A program made the translations under genes and the position numbers. Positions 9,275 through 18,809 of a DNA stretch of 64,000 bases are shown here, one piece after another. Under the pieces are notes generated by a model. That model had not been told where the DNA came from. It saw only the letters and a program-made list of their open reading frames with translations, and made no database searches. The stretch's first letter is position 1, and the number at the start of each line of letters is the position of its first letter. The stretch covers positions 62,001 through 126,000 of the forward strand of contig NZ_JAERMU010000002.1 in NCBI RefSeq assembly GCF_016756775.1, given 5' to 3'. This stretch comes from Dryocola clanedunensis subsp. sulfonylureivorans (GTDB lineage: Bacteria > Pseudomonadota > Gammaproteobacteria > Enterobacterales > Enterobacteriaceae).

Positions 9275-9955
9275 ATGAATGATATAGATACCCTCATCAG
9301 CAATAACCAGGCATGGTCGACGCTGATGGAGGATGAAGATCCTGGTTTTTTTGAACGTTTATCCCAGGCACAAAAACCTCGTTTTCTCTGGATTGGCTGT
9401 TCTGATAGCCGTGTACCGGCAGAACGTCTCACTGGCCTTGAGCCCGGCGAACTGTTTGTTCACCGTAACGTGGCAAACCTCGTCATCCATACCGACTTAA
9501 ACTGCCTGTCAGTGGTGCAGTACGCGGTGGACGTGCTGGAAGTTGAACACATCATCATCTGTGGCCACTATGGCTGTGGTGGCGTGCAGGCGGCGGTAGA
9601 GAACCCGGATTTAGGGCTTATCAATAACTGGCTGCTGCACATCCGGGATATCTGGTACAAGCATAGTTCGCTGCTGGGGGAACTCCCGCCGGAACAACGT
9701 CTTGATACGCTGTGTGAGCTGAACGTGATGGAGCAGGTCTACAACCTGGGCCACTCCACAATTATGCAGTCCGCCTGGAAACGCGGCCAGAAAGTGACGA
9801 TACACGGCTGGGCCTACGGGATACACGACGGTCGCCTGCGCGATCTTGAAGTCACCGCCACCAGCCGCGAGTCGCTCGAACAGGGTTACCGCAGCGGGAT
9901 TTCAAATATGAAACAGGCCAATACCGGCTATAAGAATAGAACGCCTTCCCAGTAA
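9275..9955 (+). CDS. can: Beta-class carbonic anhydrase
   Basis: Zinc enzyme interconverting CO2 and bicarbonate; essential in E. coli in air. Zinc ligands and gate are visible as Cys42-Ser-Asp44-Ser-Arg46 (WIGCSDSR) and the His/Cys pair in CGHYGCGG. Length is 226 residues against 220 in E. coli, with a slightly extended tail. The frame opens at 9224, but the family start [14 protein letters not shown] corresponds to ATG 9275, which follows a weak upstream ribosome binding region. The shared hairpin at 9966-9990 ends both this gene and the convergent hpt. Confidence 0.97.
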   Translation: MNDIDTLISNNQAWSTLMEDEDPGFFERLSQAQKPRFLWIGCSDSRVPAERLTGLEPGELFVHRNVANLVIHTDLNCLSVVQYAVDVLEVEHIIICGHYGCGGVQAAVENPDLGLINNWLLHIRDIWYKHSSLLGELPPEQRLDTLCELNVMEQVYNLGHSTIMQSAWKRGQKVTIHGWAYGIHDGRLRDLEVTATSRESLEQGYRSGISNMKQANTGYKNRTPSQ

Positions 9956-9965
9956 ATCAGATAGC

Positions 9966-9990
9966 AAAAAGGGCCTTAAAGGCCCTTTTT
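9966..9990. terminator. Bidirectional terminator between can and hpt
   Basis: AAAAAGGGCCTT followed by AAAGGCCCTTTTT forms a strong G/C stem with A-run and T-run on either side, serving both convergent genes. Confidence 0.9.
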
Positions 9991-10008
9991 CACTGCCCTG
10001 CGCCCTTA

Positions 10009-10545
10009 TTACTCATCTAACAGGACGACTTTGCCGACGTACGGCAGATGGCGATAGCGCTGGGCGTAGTCGATGCCGTAGCCCACTACGAATTCGTCAG
10101 GGATGGAGAAACCAACCCATTCCACGTTGACGTCCACTTCGCGGCGCTCCGGCTTATCAAGCAGCGTACAGATAGCGAGGGATTTTGGCTGGCGCAGGCG
10201 GAGAATTTCACGCACTTTGCTCAGCGTATTACCTGAATCGATAATGTCTTCGACGATCAGCACGTCTTTACCGCGAATGTCTTCATCCAGGTCTTTGAGG
10301 ATTTTCACATCGCGAGTTGTGGACATGCCGCTACCGTAGCTGGAGGCGGTCATAAAATCGACTTCATGGGGCACATGAACTTCACGGCACAGGTCGGCCA
10401 TGAACATAAATGAGCCACGCAGTAAGCCCACCAGCACCATATCACTGCCGCTGTCGCGGTAATGTTCAGTTATTTCACTGCCCAACTGCGCGATACGGGC
10501 CTTGATCTCCTCTTCGGGGATCATCACTTCTACAGTATGTTTCAT
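10009..10545 (-). CDS. hpt: Hypoxanthine phosphoribosyltransferase
   Basis: Purine salvage enzyme converting hypoxanthine (and guanine) plus PRPP to IMP (or GMP). The PRPP-binding motif [14 protein letters not shown] is near residue 100, and the flexible-loop Ser-Tyr pair is in [11 protein letters not shown]. The 178 residues match E. coli when translation starts at [11 protein letters not shown] (10545). A further in-frame ATG lies four codons upstream (10557) but is not conserved in homologues. It is convergent with can and divergent from gcd. Confidence 0.97.
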   Translation of the reverse strand: MKHTVEVMIPEEEIKARIAQLGSEITEHYRDSGSDMVLVGLLRGSFMFMADLCREVHVPHEVDFMTASSYGSGMSTTRDVKILKDLDEDIRGKDVLIVEDIIDSGNTLSKVREILRLRQPKSLAICTLLDKPERREVDVNVEWVGFSIPDEFVVGYGIDYAQRYRHLPYVGKVVLLDE

Positions 10546-10673
10546 ATCTATAACCACATGATTTTAAAACAAATCACTTCATGCCGGCTCAGCTTCGGCC
10601 AACGCGAAATATTCAGGCCAGCAGTATAACAGCAAAACACATTGCCATGCGCTATCGGTAAAAAAGCCATTTA

Positions 10674-10689
10674 TGTGATGCATATCACA
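10674..10689. promoter_or_regulatory. CRP (cAMP receptor protein) site upstream of gcd
   Basis: TGTGATGCATATCACA is a perfect match to both half-sites of the CRP consensus with 6-bp spacing. It lies 52 bp upstream of the gcd start and between the divergent hpt and gcd genes. Cyclic AMP control of gcd is established in E. coli; the match here suggests it is conserved. Confidence 0.8.
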
Positions 10690-10741
10690 CTTGTTAATAA
10701 CTATAATTAATTGCTATCAAACTTTTAAGAGCGTGATAATT

Positions 10742-13123
10742 GTGAAAACAAATAAATCAGGATCGCGGGTAATCGCGACCTTATCAGCCCTGTTTGCCGT
10801 GCTTACAGGGCTGTATTTACTTATTGGCGGGATATGGTTAGTGGCAATTGGTGGGTCATGGTACTACCCAATTGCAGGGGTGGTGATGCTCGTCACCGCA
10901 TGGTTACTCTGGCAACGTAAAGCGCTGGCGCTCTGGATTTACGCCGCGCTGCTGCTCTGCACCGTTATATGGAGCATCTGGGAAGTTGGTTTCGACTTCT
11001 GGGCGTTGACGCCGCGTTTAGATGTTCTGTTCTTCTTCGGCGTGTGGCTGGTGCTGCCGTTTGTCTATCGTCAGTTCATTCAGCCTTCCGCGGGTGCGGC
11101 TCCGGCGCTTGGCGTTGTGCTGGCCGCCACCGTGGTGGCGCTGGTCTGGGCGGTGTTCAACGATCCGCAGGAAATCAACGGTACACTCCGCGCCGATGCT
11201 TCCGCACCTGCTGCCGCATCGTCCAGCATTCCTGATGCCGACTGGCCAGCCTATGGTCGTAACCAGGAAGGCCAGCGCTGGTCCCCTCTCAAGCAGATCA
11301 ACGATAAAAACGTTGGCCAGCTGAAAGAGGCCTGGAGATTCCAGACCGGCGACCTGAAGCGTCCTACCGATCCGGGTGAAATCACCAACGAAGTCACCCC
11401 GATTAAAATTCGTGACACGCTTTACCTCTGCACCGCGCACCAGCAGCTGTTTGCGCTGGATGCAGCTACCGGTAAACAAAAGTGGAAATTCGACCCGCGT
11501 CTGGATACCAACCCTTCCTTCCAGCATGTGACCTGCCGTGGCGTTTCGTATCATGAAGCGACAGCAGATAACGCCAGCCCGGATGGGGTATCCGACTGTC
11601 CGCGACGTATTCTGCTGCCGGTAAACGATGGCCGCCTGTTTGCGCTGAATGCCGATAACGGCAAACTGTGCGAAAGCTTCGCCAACAAAGGCATTCTGAA
11701 CCTGCAAACCAACATGCCGGTGACGACGCCGGGCATGTACGAACCAACGTCTCCGCCGATCGTTACTGACAAAGTGATTATCATTGCGGGCGCGGTAACG
11801 GATAACTTCTCTACCCGCGAGCCGTCCGGCGTCATTCGTGGTTTTGATGTGAATACCGGCAAGCTGCTGTGGGCCTTCGATCCGGGTGCTAAAGACCCGA
11901 ATGCGATCCCGAGCGACGAGCATCACTTCACCATCAACTCACCGAACTCCTGGGCACCGGCTGCGTACGATGCCAAACTGGATATGGTTTATCTGCCGAT
12001 GGGCGTCACCACGCCGGACATCTGGGGCGGTAACCGTACCCCTGAACAGGAGCGTTTCGCCAGCAGCATCGTGGCGCTGAACGCAACCACCGGTAAGCTT
12101 GCGTGGTCCTATCAGACTGTCCACCACGATCTGTGGGATATGGATATGCCTTCCCAGCCGACGCTTGCGGATATCCAGGATAAAAACGGTAACGTTGTGC
12201 CTGTGATTTACGCTCCGGCGAAAACCGGCAACATCTTCGTGCTGGACCGTCGTGACGGCAAGCTGGTTGTCCCTGCCCCGGAAAAACCTGTTCCGCAGGG
12301 CGCGGCTAAAGGTGATTACGTCACGCCAACCCAGCCGTTCTCCGATCTGAGCTTCCGTCCGAAGAAAGATCTGAGCGGCGCAGATATGTGGGGCGCAACG
12401 CTGTACGACCAGATGGTCTGCCGTATTATCTTCCACAAGCTGCGTTATGAAGGCATCTTCACGCCGCCTTCCGAGCAGGGCACGCTGGTGTTCCCGGGTA
12501 ACCTGGGGATGTTCGAGTGGGGCGGTATTTCCGTCGACCCAAGCCGTCAGGTTGCTATTGCTAACCCAATGGCGCTGCCGTTTGTCTCTAAACTGATGCC
12601 GCGTGGTCCTGGCAATCCTATGGAACCGCCAAAAGATGCGAAAGGTTCAGGCTCCGAGAGTGGCATTCAGCCGCAGTACGGCGTGCCGTATGGCGTAACG
12701 CTTAACCCGTTCCTGTCGCCGTTCGGCTTACCTTGTAAGCAGCCGGCCTGGGGCTATATCTCCGCGTTGGATCTGAAAACCAACGAAGTGGTATGGAAAA
12801 AACGTATCGGTACCGTACGCGACAGCTCGCCGCTTCCGCTGCCGTTCAAAATGGGTATGCCGATGCTGGGCGGTCCGATTTCTACCGCGGGTAACGTGCT
12901 GTTTATTGGCGCAACCGCAGATAACTATCTGCGCGCGTACAACATGAGCAACGGTGACAAGCTGTGGGAAGCGCGTCTGCCGGCCGGTGGCCAGGCAACG
13001 CCGATGACCTATGAAGCGAACGGCAAGCAGTACGTCGTGATCTCCGCGGGTGGCCACGGCTCCTTCGGCACGAAGATGGGCGACTACATTGTTGCTTACG
13101 CTTTGCCGGACGACGCTAAGTAA
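10742..13123 (+). CDS. gcd: PQQ-dependent glucose dehydrogenase, membrane-bound
   Basis: Quinoprotein oxidising D-glucose to gluconate in the periplasm and passing electrons to ubiquinone. About five transmembrane segments occupy residues 1-140, followed by an eight-bladed PQQ propeller. PQQ-domain hallmarks include WPAYGRNQEGQRWSPL, DAATGKQKWKFDP, the HVTCRGVSYH block and GGHGSFGTKMGDYIVAYALP at the C-terminus. The GTG at 10742 gives 793 residues with the conserved N-terminal segment (E. coli 796). Upstream in-frame codons to 10691 run through promoter sequence. Host synthesis of the cofactor cannot be judged here. The gene is followed by a REP-like repeat. Confidence 0.97.
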   Translation: MKTNKSGSRVIATLSALFAVLTGLYLLIGGIWLVAIGGSWYYPIAGVVMLVTAWLLWQRKALALWIYAALLLCTVIWSIWEVGFDFWALTPRLDVLFFFGVWLVLPFVYRQFIQPSAGAAPALGVVLAATVVALVWAVFNDPQEINGTLRADASAPAAASSSIPDADWPAYGRNQEGQRWSPLKQINDKNVGQLKEAWRFQTGDLKRPTDPGEITNEVTPIKIRDTLYLCTAHQQLFALDAATGKQKWKFDPRLDTNPSFQHVTCRGVSYHEATADNASPDGVSDCPRRILLPVNDGRLFALNADNGKLCESFANKGILNLQTNMPVTTPGMYEPTSPPIVTDKVIIIAGAVTDNFSTREPSGVIRGFDVNTGKLLWAFDPGAKDPNAIPSDEHHFTINSPNSWAPAAYDAKLDMVYLPMGVTTPDIWGGNRTPEQERFASSIVALNATTGKLAWSYQTVHHDLWDMDMPSQPTLADIQDKNGNVVPVIYAPAKTGNIFVLDRRDGKLVVPAPEKPVPQGAAKGDYVTPTQPFSDLSFRPKKDLSGADMWGATLYDQMVCRIIFHKLRYEGIFTPPSEQGTLVFPGNLGMFEWGGISVDPSRQVAIANPMALPFVSKLMPRGPGNPMEPPKDAKGSGSESGIQPQYGVPYGVTLNPFLSPFGLPCKQPAWGYISALDLKTNEVVWKKRIGTVRDSSPLPLPFKMGMPMLGGPISTAGNVLFIGATADNYLRAYNMSNGDKLWEARLPAGGQATPMTYEANGKQYVVISAGGHGSFGTKMGDYIVAYALPDDAK

Positions 13124-13128
13124 TATTG

Positions 13129-13212
13129 CCCCCTCACCCTAACCCTCTCCCCAAAGGGGCGAGGGGATCTGGCTTTCTCCCTCCCCCATCGAGGGAGAGG
13201 GCCGGGGTGAGG
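13129..13212. repeat. REP-like palindromic repeat between gcd and cueO
   Basis: Intact copy of the repeat family also found after panD. It opens with CCCTCACCCTAACCCTCTCC and ends with GAGAGGGCCGGGGTGAGG, an inverted match, and contains the internal hairpins CCCC-AAA-GGGG and CTCCCTC...GAGGGAG. It lies between convergent genes, where it can act as a transcript end for both. Confidence 0.8.
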
Positions 13213-13217
13213 ATAAT

Positions 13218-14819
13218 TTATGCCACGGTAAAGCCAAGCATCATGCCGGTGTCTTCATGCTCCAGCAGATGACAGTGGGCCATATAGGCATGTTCTTTCG
13301 AGGCTTCGCTTTCGAAGCGTACTAACACCTCGCTACGCGCCCCTTCTACCCGAACCGTATCTTTCCAGCCCTGACGATGCGCCGCGACCGGCTGGCCGTT
13401 CTCGCTCAGAATGCGGAACTGCGTGCCGTGGATGTGGAACGGATGCAGCATCATGTCCCCTTCCCCGGAAATGGTCCATTTCTCGTATTTCCCCTTCTGC
13501 GCGGCGAACGCCGGGGTGGCCATATCAAAGGCCTTGCCGTTGATCTTGTTGGCATTGTGGAAGTCGAAACCGTGGCCCATATTGCCATGATTCATCTTGC
13601 CGTGATCCATACCGCCATGTTTCATGCCGCCATGCCCGCCCATGTTGCCATGCCCGCCCATGTTGCCATGCCCGCCCATGCTCATGCCCGCCATCGCTTT
13701 CTCGCCGTATTTCTCCATCAGCGCCTGCATGCCCATCATGTCGAGCATGGGGTCCATCATCAGCTGTAACCAGCGTTCGGTCACGCCCTCGATCGCTGGC
13801 AGAGCGGGAACCTCCACCAGCTTATCCGGCAGCTCGCCAGAACCAGCAATACGCACCGGCTGAATACGCGCGATGGGCTGCGGCTGGTCGAACGGCGCAA
13901 CGGTCATACCCATTTGCTTCACCGGCAGGGTCACGATATCAAACGGCTTACCGTCGCTGGTGTCCACCAGCACTTCAAAACGCTCGCCCATCAGCAGCGG
14001 CAGCTCCGTGACTTTCACCGGTTCGGCCAGCAGGCCGCCGTCGCTGGCGATGACATACAGAGGGCGATTGTCGCTTGCCGCAATATTCAATGAACGGGCG
14101 TTACAGCCATTAAGCAGACGTAAACGCAGCCAGCCGCGAGGATTGGAATGCTGCGGGTAGTTAACGCCGTTGCACAGCAGCGTGTCGCCAAACCAGCCAA
14201 CGGCGGCGCTCATCATGTCCAGCTTGTAATCAATCTCGCCATCGGCGCCAAAACGTTTGTCCTGAACGATCAGCGGGATATCGTCGATACCCCACTGCTT
14301 CGGCAGCATCAGCCTGCGGCTTTCGATGTCTTCGATCAGCACCAGCCCCGCGAGCCCCATTGCCACCTGATGTCCGGTTTTCCCGTGCTGATGGGGATGG
14401 AACCAGCAGGTTGCTGCACGCTGCTGAGGCGTGAATTTGACGGTGCGCTTGCCCCCGGCGGCAATCACACCCTGCGGTCCACCGTCGACGTCGCCCGGCA
14501 CTTCCAGACCATGCCAGTGCACCGTTGTTTCCTCAGCCAGGCTATTATGAATATCTACGGTAACGCTTTCACCCTGGGTCAGGCGCAGCGCTGGCCCTAA
14601 TAAGTTGCCGTTATAGCCCCAGGTTGTCGCTGATTTAGCCCCAAAAAGCGTTTTCCCGGCCTGGGCCGTAAGGCGAATGCTGTTTCTGGCATCGGGTGCC
14701 AGTAATTCAGGGACAGGCAAAATAGGGCGTTCCGCAGCCAATGCCGTACGGCTCCAGAGCGGCAGCGCGCTGAATGCGCCAAAAGCAGCAGAATATTTCA
14801 GAAAATCACGACGATGCAT
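13218..14819 (-). CDS. cueO: Multicopper oxidase CueO
   Basis: Periplasmic cuprous oxidase protecting against copper. A twin-arginine signal opens the protein ([15 protein letters not shown], cut near residue 28). Three cupredoxin domains follow; copper-binding clusters are [27 protein letters not shown] and [13 protein letters not shown] with the type 1 Cys. The 533 residues include a Met/His-rich insert at about 370-420 that is longer than in many homologues and made of tandem GGHGNM units. Expression should come from the CueR-type promoter at 14853-14883. It is convergent with gcd. Confidence 0.97.
   Translation of the reverse strand: MHRRDFLKYSAAFGAFSALPLWSRTALAAERPILPVPELLAPDARNSIRLTAQAGKTLFGAKSATTWGYNGNLLGPALRLTQGESVTVDIHNSLAEETTVHWHGLEVPGDVDGGPQGVIAAGGKRTVKFTPQQRAATCWFHPHQHGKTGHQVAMGLAGLVLIEDIESRRLMLPKQWGIDDIPLIVQDKRFGADGEIDYKLDMMSAAVGWFGDTLLCNGVNYPQHSNPRGWLRLRLLNGCNARSLNIAASDNRPLYVIASDGGLLAEPVKVTELPLLMGERFEVLVDTSDGKPFDIVTLPVKQMGMTVAPFDQPQPIARIQPVRIAGSGELPDKLVEVPALPAIEGVTERWLQLMMDPMLDMMGMQALMEKYGEKAMAGMSMGGHGNMGGHGNMGGHGGMKHGGMDHGKMNHGNMGHGFDFHNANKINGKAFDMATPAFAAQKGKYEKWTISGEGDMMLHPFHIHGTQFRILSENGQPVAAHRQGWKDTVRVEGARSEVLVRFESEASKEHAYMAHCHLLEHEDTGMMLGFTVA
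13631..13684 (-). repeat. 18-bp tandem repeat within cueO Met-rich segment
   Basis: Three consecutive 18-bp units at 13631, 13649 and 13667. The first two are identical and the third diverges only in its last few bases. They encode Gly-Gly-His-Gly-Asn-Met type hexapeptides in the copper-binding loop. In-frame repeats of this kind can gain or lose units by slippage without breaking the frame. Confidence 0.85.
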
Positions 14820-14852
14820 GTTCAGTTCCTTTCATGAGCAGGCGTGTCGAAA

Positions 14853-14883
14853 AGCATAAACCTTTCCCCAACGGGAAGGTCAA
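14853..14883 (-). promoter_or_regulatory. CueR-type promoter of cueO
   Basis: On the minus strand, TTGACC (-35) and TATGCT (-10) are separated by 19 bp. That over-long spacer is typical of MerR-family promoters. The spacer contains the dyad ACCTTCCC...GGGAAAGGT expected for CueR. It lies upstream of the cueO start at 14819. CueR control of cueO is established in E. coli. Confidence 0.88.
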
Positions 14884-14963
14884 GTTTGCAGCAAAGAATA
14901 AATGTCGTCGTGCCGCATTTAACTGTGTTAACGTTTCGTATCTGATGAAAAGTGGTAGGTGTG

Positions 14964-15311
14964 ATGAAGACGGGAGTTAAGGCATTAATGTTGGGTGTTT
15001 TGCTGGCATTTTCTACCAGCAGTCAGGCACTTAGCGAATCCGAAGCAGAAGATATGGCCGATCTGACTGCGGTCTTTGTTTTTTTAAAAAATGATTGCGG
15101 CTACCAGAACCTCCCGAACGGCCAGATTCGTCGCGCGCTGGTTTTCTTTGCCCAGCAAAACCAGTGGGATTTAAGCAACTACAATAGCTTTAACATGAAA
15201 GCGCTCGGTGAGGACAGCTACCGCGATCTGAGCGGCATTGCGATCCCAACGGCAAAGAAATGTAAATCACTGGCCCGTGACTCGTTAAGCCTGCTCGCCT
15301 ACGTCAAGTAA
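14964..15311 (+). CDS. yacC: Exported YacC, PulS/OutS-like protein
   Basis: Small exported protein related to the PulS/OutS pilotin family; its function in E. coli is not established. The 115 residues equal the E. coli length. A signal peptide covers about residues 1-22 ([15 protein letters not shown]). The mature part is strongly conserved ([19 protein letters not shown]) with two cysteines likely to form a disulfide. It has no lipobox, unlike classical pilotins. The frame opens at 14952, but MKTGVKAL at 14964 is the likelier start. It is followed by speE after 107 bp. Confidence 0.9.
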   Translation: MKTGVKALMLGVLLAFSTSSQALSESEAEDMADLTAVFVFLKNDCGYQNLPNGQIRRALVFFAQQNQWDLSNYNSFNMKALGEDSYRDLSGIAIPTAKKCKSLARDSLSLLAYVK

Positions 15312-15418
15312 CCCTCTCCCCCTGCCCTTTTGCTGAAATAATAGCCGTGCACCCACGGCTGTTGTTGGCTATGATGTTGCGCCTGTTTTGCAAGGGTGTT
15401 ACCAAAGAGGTGTCCTCC

Positions 15419-16285
15419 ATGACCGAGAAAAAAGTGTGGCAGGAAACGCTGCACGACAAGTTCGGGCAGTACTTTGCTATCGACAACGTGCTGTACCACG
15501 AAAAGACCGATCATCAGGATCTGGTTATTTTCGAAAACGCTGCTTTTGGCCGCGTTATGGCGCTGGATGGCGTGGTACAAACCACGGAGCGCGACGAGTT
15601 TATCTACCACGAAATGATGACTCATGTGCCGCTACTGGCCCACGGACAGGCAAAACACGTCCTGATCATCGGCGGTGGTGACGGTGCCATGCTGCGCGAA
15701 GTGACCCGTCATAAAGCCATTGAAACCATCACGATGGTGGAAATCGATGCGGGCGTGGTCTCTTTCTGCCGCCAGTATCTGCCCAATCACAACGCAGGCA
15801 GCTACGACGACCCTCGTTTCCGCCTGGTCATTGATGACGGCATCAACTTCGTCACCCAGACCGCACAAACCTTTGATGTGATTATCTCTGACTGCACGGA
15901 TCCCATCGGCCCCGGCGAAAGCCTGTTTACCTCGGCGTTTTATGAAGGCTGCAAACGCTGCCTGAATCCGGGTGGTATTTTCGTTGCGCAGAACGGCGTC
16001 TGTTTCCTGCAGCAGGACGAAGCGCTGGACAGCCATCGCAAGTTAAGCCACTACTTTGCGGATGTGAGCTTTTACCAGGCGGCCATTCCGACCTACTTTG
16101 GCGGCATCATGACCTTTGCCTGGGCGACGGATAACTCTGCCCTGCGTCACCTGCCGACAGAAACGCTCCAGGCGCGGTTTCATAAGGCCGGTATTCATTG
16201 CCGCTATTACAACCCGGCCATCCACACGGCAGCGTTCGCTTTGCCACAATATCTGATTGATGCGCTGGCTAACCAGTCATCCTGA
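15419..16285 (+). CDS. speE: Spermidine synthase
   Basis: Aminopropyltransferase joining decarboxylated S-adenosylmethionine to putrescine to give spermidine and methylthioadenosine. The Rossmann fold shows [15 protein letters not shown] (nucleotide loop), the acidic MVEIDAGVV and the catalytic [14 protein letters not shown]. The 288 residues match E. coli when translation begins at [11 protein letters not shown], with ATG at 15419 preceded by AGAGG. An upstream in-frame ATG at 15347 is not conserved. speD follows after 14 bp, forming the speED operon. Confidence 0.97.
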   Translation: MTEKKVWQETLHDKFGQYFAIDNVLYHEKTDHQDLVIFENAAFGRVMALDGVVQTTERDEFIYHEMMTHVPLLAHGQAKHVLIIGGGDGAMLREVTRHKAIETITMVEIDAGVVSFCRQYLPNHNAGSYDDPRFRLVIDDGINFVTQTAQTFDVIISDCTDPIGPGESLFTSAFYEGCKRCLNPGGIFVAQNGVCFLQQDEALDSHRKLSHYFADVSFYQAAIPTYFGGIMTFAWATDNSALRHLPTETLQARFHKAGIHCRYYNPAIHTAAFALPQYLIDALANQSS

Positions 16286-16299
16286 GGAGGTGATAAAAA

Positions 16300-17094
16300 T
16301 TGAAAAAACTGAAGCTGCACGGCTTTAACAACCTGACCAAAAGCCTGAGTTTTTGCATCTACGACATCTGCTACGTCAAGACCGCCGAGGAGCGGGACGG
16401 CTACATCGCTTACATCGACGAGCTGTATAACGCCAATCGCCTGACGGAGATCCTCAGCGAAACCTGCTCAATCATTGGCGCGAATATCCTTAATATCGCC
16501 CGCCAGGACTACGAGCCGCAGGGGGCAAGCGTGACTATTCTGGTCAGCGAAGAGCCTGTCGACCCGCAGAGCATTGACCAGTCCGAGCATCCCGGTCCGC
16601 TGCCGGATGCCATCGTTGCCCACCTGGATAAAAGCCATATTTGTGTTCACACCTATCCGGAAAGCCATCCGGAAGGCGGATTATGTACTTTCCGGGCAGA
16701 TATAGAAGTGTCGACCTGCGGGGTGATCTCGCCGCTGAATGCGCTGAACTACCTTATTCACCAGCTTGAATCCGATATCGTGACCGTGGATTACCGCGTG
16801 CGCGGCTTTACCCGCGACGTACACGGGAAAAAACACTTTATCGATCATGAGATTAATTCGATTCAGAACTTTATGTCTGCCGACATGAAGGCGCTGTACG
16901 ACATGATGGACGTCAACGTTTATCAGGAGAACATCTTCCATACCAAGATGCTGCTCAAAGAGTTCGACCTGAAGCATTACATGTTCCATACCCGCCCGGA
17001 AGATCTGAGCGAAGATGAGCGTAAAACCATTACAGATATGCTCTGGAAAGAGATGCGCGAAATTTATTACGGACGCAATATTCCGTCGCTGTAG
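16300..17094 (+). CDS. speD: S-adenosylmethionine decarboxylase proenzyme
   Basis: Makes decarboxylated S-adenosylmethionine, the aminopropyl donor for SpeE. It is a pyruvoyl enzyme formed by self-cleavage between Lys111 and Ser112, seen in [20 protein letters not shown]; Ser112 becomes the pyruvoyl group. The 264 residues equal the E. coli length. The start is TTG at 16300 with GGAGG close upstream (16286-16290), giving the family N-terminus [12 protein letters not shown]. It is the last gene of speED and is followed by a terminator. Confidence 0.97.
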   Translation: MKKLKLHGFNNLTKSLSFCIYDICYVKTAEERDGYIAYIDELYNANRLTEILSETCSIIGANILNIARQDYEPQGASVTILVSEEPVDPQSIDQSEHPGPLPDAIVAHLDKSHICVHTYPESHPEGGLCTFRADIEVSTCGVISPLNALNYLIHQLESDIVTVDYRVRGFTRDVHGKKHFIDHEINSIQNFMSADMKALYDMMDVNVYQENIFHTKMLLKEFDLKHYMFHTRPEDLSEDERKTITDMLWKEMREIYYGRNIPSL

Positions 17095-17097
17095 TTG

Positions 17098-17128
17098 ATT
17101 AGCCCTGTTCCTGGCAGGGCTAATCTTA
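17098..17128 (+). terminator. Terminator of speED
   Basis: ATTAGCCCTG / CAGGGCTAAT stem (17098-17107 and 17115-17124) followed by CTTATT. It abuts the stop of the convergent LuxR-type gene at 17129 and marks the left edge of the accessory island. Confidence 0.8.
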
Positions 17129-17749
17129 TTAACTACAAACCTGGGACATTTTAAGTGCGGCTTCAGTGCGGTTTTTTACCCCCAACTGGCGAAATAACGC
17201 ATGCAGGTGATTTTTAACTGTTCCTTCAGCAATACCGAGTCGACGGCATATTTGTTTATTACTTTGCCCCTGTGCCAGAAGATCGAGTATCTCTCGCTGA
17301 CGATGGGATAACAAACGTAATACACCCGATACGTTACCCTCTCTAGGTAAATATTCATCAATAAAGCAGCTTCCGGGAAGATATATTCTATTGCTGCCGA
17401 CCCATCTTACCGCCTGTAAAATCTCCTCGCAGGTCATTTGTTTTAAAATAACTCCTGCAATCCCCTTTTCAAGAAAACTCACCAAATTTATATTATCTAT
17501 CCTCCTTAAATTAATAAGTACCGGAATAGCGCTATTAAGTAATTTCAATTTCAGCAGTAAATCCAGTTTTTTTTGCTGATCATATTCAACATCAAGGATG
17601 ATAACTTCAGGAATCTCTGTAGACATGGCCTGCCATATTTCATCTTCGCTGTGTGTCGGAATAACCTGAACTGATGGCGCTAAATCTGCCCAGCGGCAAA
17701 TCACGCCATGAATAAAAAGCGGCAGTTCATCATAAATAAGTATGTTCAT
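17129..17749 (-). CDS. Orphan LuxR/NarL-type response regulator
   Basis: A 206-residue transcription regulator with an N-terminal receiver-like domain (about 1-120) and a C-terminal GerE/LuxR helix-turn-helix (about 143-200: LSHRQREILDLLAQGQSNKQ, then GTVKNHLHALFRQLGV). In the receiver, acidic residues at Asp7/Glu8, the phospho-acceptor Asp53 (VIILDVEYD) and the Lys in VILKQ are present. The usual Ser/Thr switch position is Asn (PVLINLRR), so it may be atypical or phosphorylation-independent. No kinase gene is adjacent. The gene is visibly A/T-richer than its neighbours, suggesting transfer. It diverges from the DUF2589 operon across 312 bp and is its likely regulator (inference). Confidence 0.85.
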   Translation of the reverse strand: MNILIYDELPLFIHGVICRWADLAPSVQVIPTHSEDEIWQAMSTEIPEVIILDVEYDQQKKLDLLLKLKLLNSAIPVLINLRRIDNINLVSFLEKGIAGVILKQMTCEEILQAVRWVGSNRIYLPGSCFIDEYLPREGNVSGVLRLLSHRQREILDLLAQGQSNKQICRRLGIAEGTVKNHLHALFRQLGVKNRTEAALKMSQVCS

Positions 17750-18061
17750 TATCTTCCCACTTAATTAAAGGGTGGTCATTAAGTATGACTTAACTATCGC
17801 CTGAACATATCAGTCTTTCAAGGATGTCAGGAATACAAGCAATAACATTTAAATAAATTTCTTATCGAAAGAGTACAGCTTGGTTATTTATAAAGCACAG
17901 AAACTTACCCTCCGCCATATAACTTTCCTCATGTATCTTTCGTTCTATACCTTCTGATTTCAAAAAAATAACTTCCTGTTCATGGCATATATCCACAAGT
18001 AAATCCAGGCTGAACAGGCAGACATATTTCTGCACCTACATAACAACACGAGGATAATATT
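17750..18061. promoter_or_regulatory. Divergent A/T-rich control region of the DUF2589 island
   Basis: 312 bp between the divergent regulator and DUF2589 genes, clearly A/T-rich. It holds a perfect inverted repeat GTCAT-N5-ATGAC at 17775-17789, 26 bp before the regulator start; this could be an autoregulatory operator. The ribosome binding site GAGG lies at 18051-18054 before the DUF2589 gene. I could not pick a single convincing promoter. Confidence 0.4.
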
Positions 18062-18724
18062 ATGGCTGGTGACACTCCCGTTGACCCATCTTTTATTGGC
18101 TCGGTAATTAGTTCATTGCCGCTCGACAATATGATTTCCGCGCCTCTACAGGCGATGATTAAAGCGCAGACTCAGGCTGCAAAAAGCTATGCCGACTTTT
18201 TATTAAGCGTCTGTATTAAAGACGGGAAAGCGGTATCTGTTCAATTTGAATATGATGAAACCATTGTTGATGAAAGCGGTGCAAGTAAAGGTACGCAGAC
18301 CAAAATTATGCGTATTCCCCTGCTGGCCGCGGTCGTACACCCAATTATCTGCATAGAAGAAGGTAGCATTGATTTCGAACTCGAAATCAGCCAGAGCGCT
18401 ACCAGCACGGAAAATAGTGAGCAAGAAGGTAGCCTTGAAGGAAAAATTGGCTGGGGTCCTTTCTCTGTAAGCGTTAAGGGCCGTGTAAGCCACAAGTCAG
18501 AACAAACCCGCAAAACCGATACTCGCGCCAAGTACAGCATCCATACCTCTGTTAAACGCCAGCCAATGCCGGAAGCGCTTAGCCGTGTCGTGGATTTCTT
18601 GACCGACGCTTCAACCAAGCCGGCACATGCGGTTGGCTCAGATGGCAAGGTTGCGCCACCGGTCCCACTTCCTCCTACCGATAAGAGTGGACTTTACCCA
18701 CCTCCGGTAGCGGATAAAGCATAG
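18062..18724 (+). CDS. DUF2589-type protein, first gene of island operon
   Basis: A 220-residue protein whose N-terminal region (about 15-120) resembles the DUF2589 family, which has no known function: ISAPLQAMIKAQTQAAKSYA followed by DFLLSVCIKDGK and a beta-rich stretch with IPLLAAVVHPIICIEEG. The family call is from memory of its pattern. The central part is Ser/Glu-rich, then a basic strand region, then a proline-rich tail (APPVPLPPTDKSGLYPPP). There is no signal peptide or membrane span. It starts at ATG 18062 with GAGG upstream. It leads the four-gene operon, and a second related protein follows after 85 bp, suggesting a heteromeric complex (inference). Confidence 0.75.
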   Translation: MAGDTPVDPSFIGSVISSLPLDNMISAPLQAMIKAQTQAAKSYADFLLSVCIKDGKAVSVQFEYDETIVDESGASKGTQTKIMRIPLLAAVVHPIICIEEGSIDFELEISQSATSTENSEQEGSLEGKIGWGPFSVSVKGRVSHKSEQTRKTDTRAKYSIHTSVKRQPMPEALSRVVDFLTDASTKPAHAVGSDGKVAPPVPLPPTDKSGLYPPPVADKA

Positions 18725-18809
18725 CAAATCGGCTCAAATTAATAGCAAAAATAAGAAGATAATTCAGGCGCCGCTTCAGGGTGGTGCCTGCCTTACCTGA
18801 GGGTAAAAC

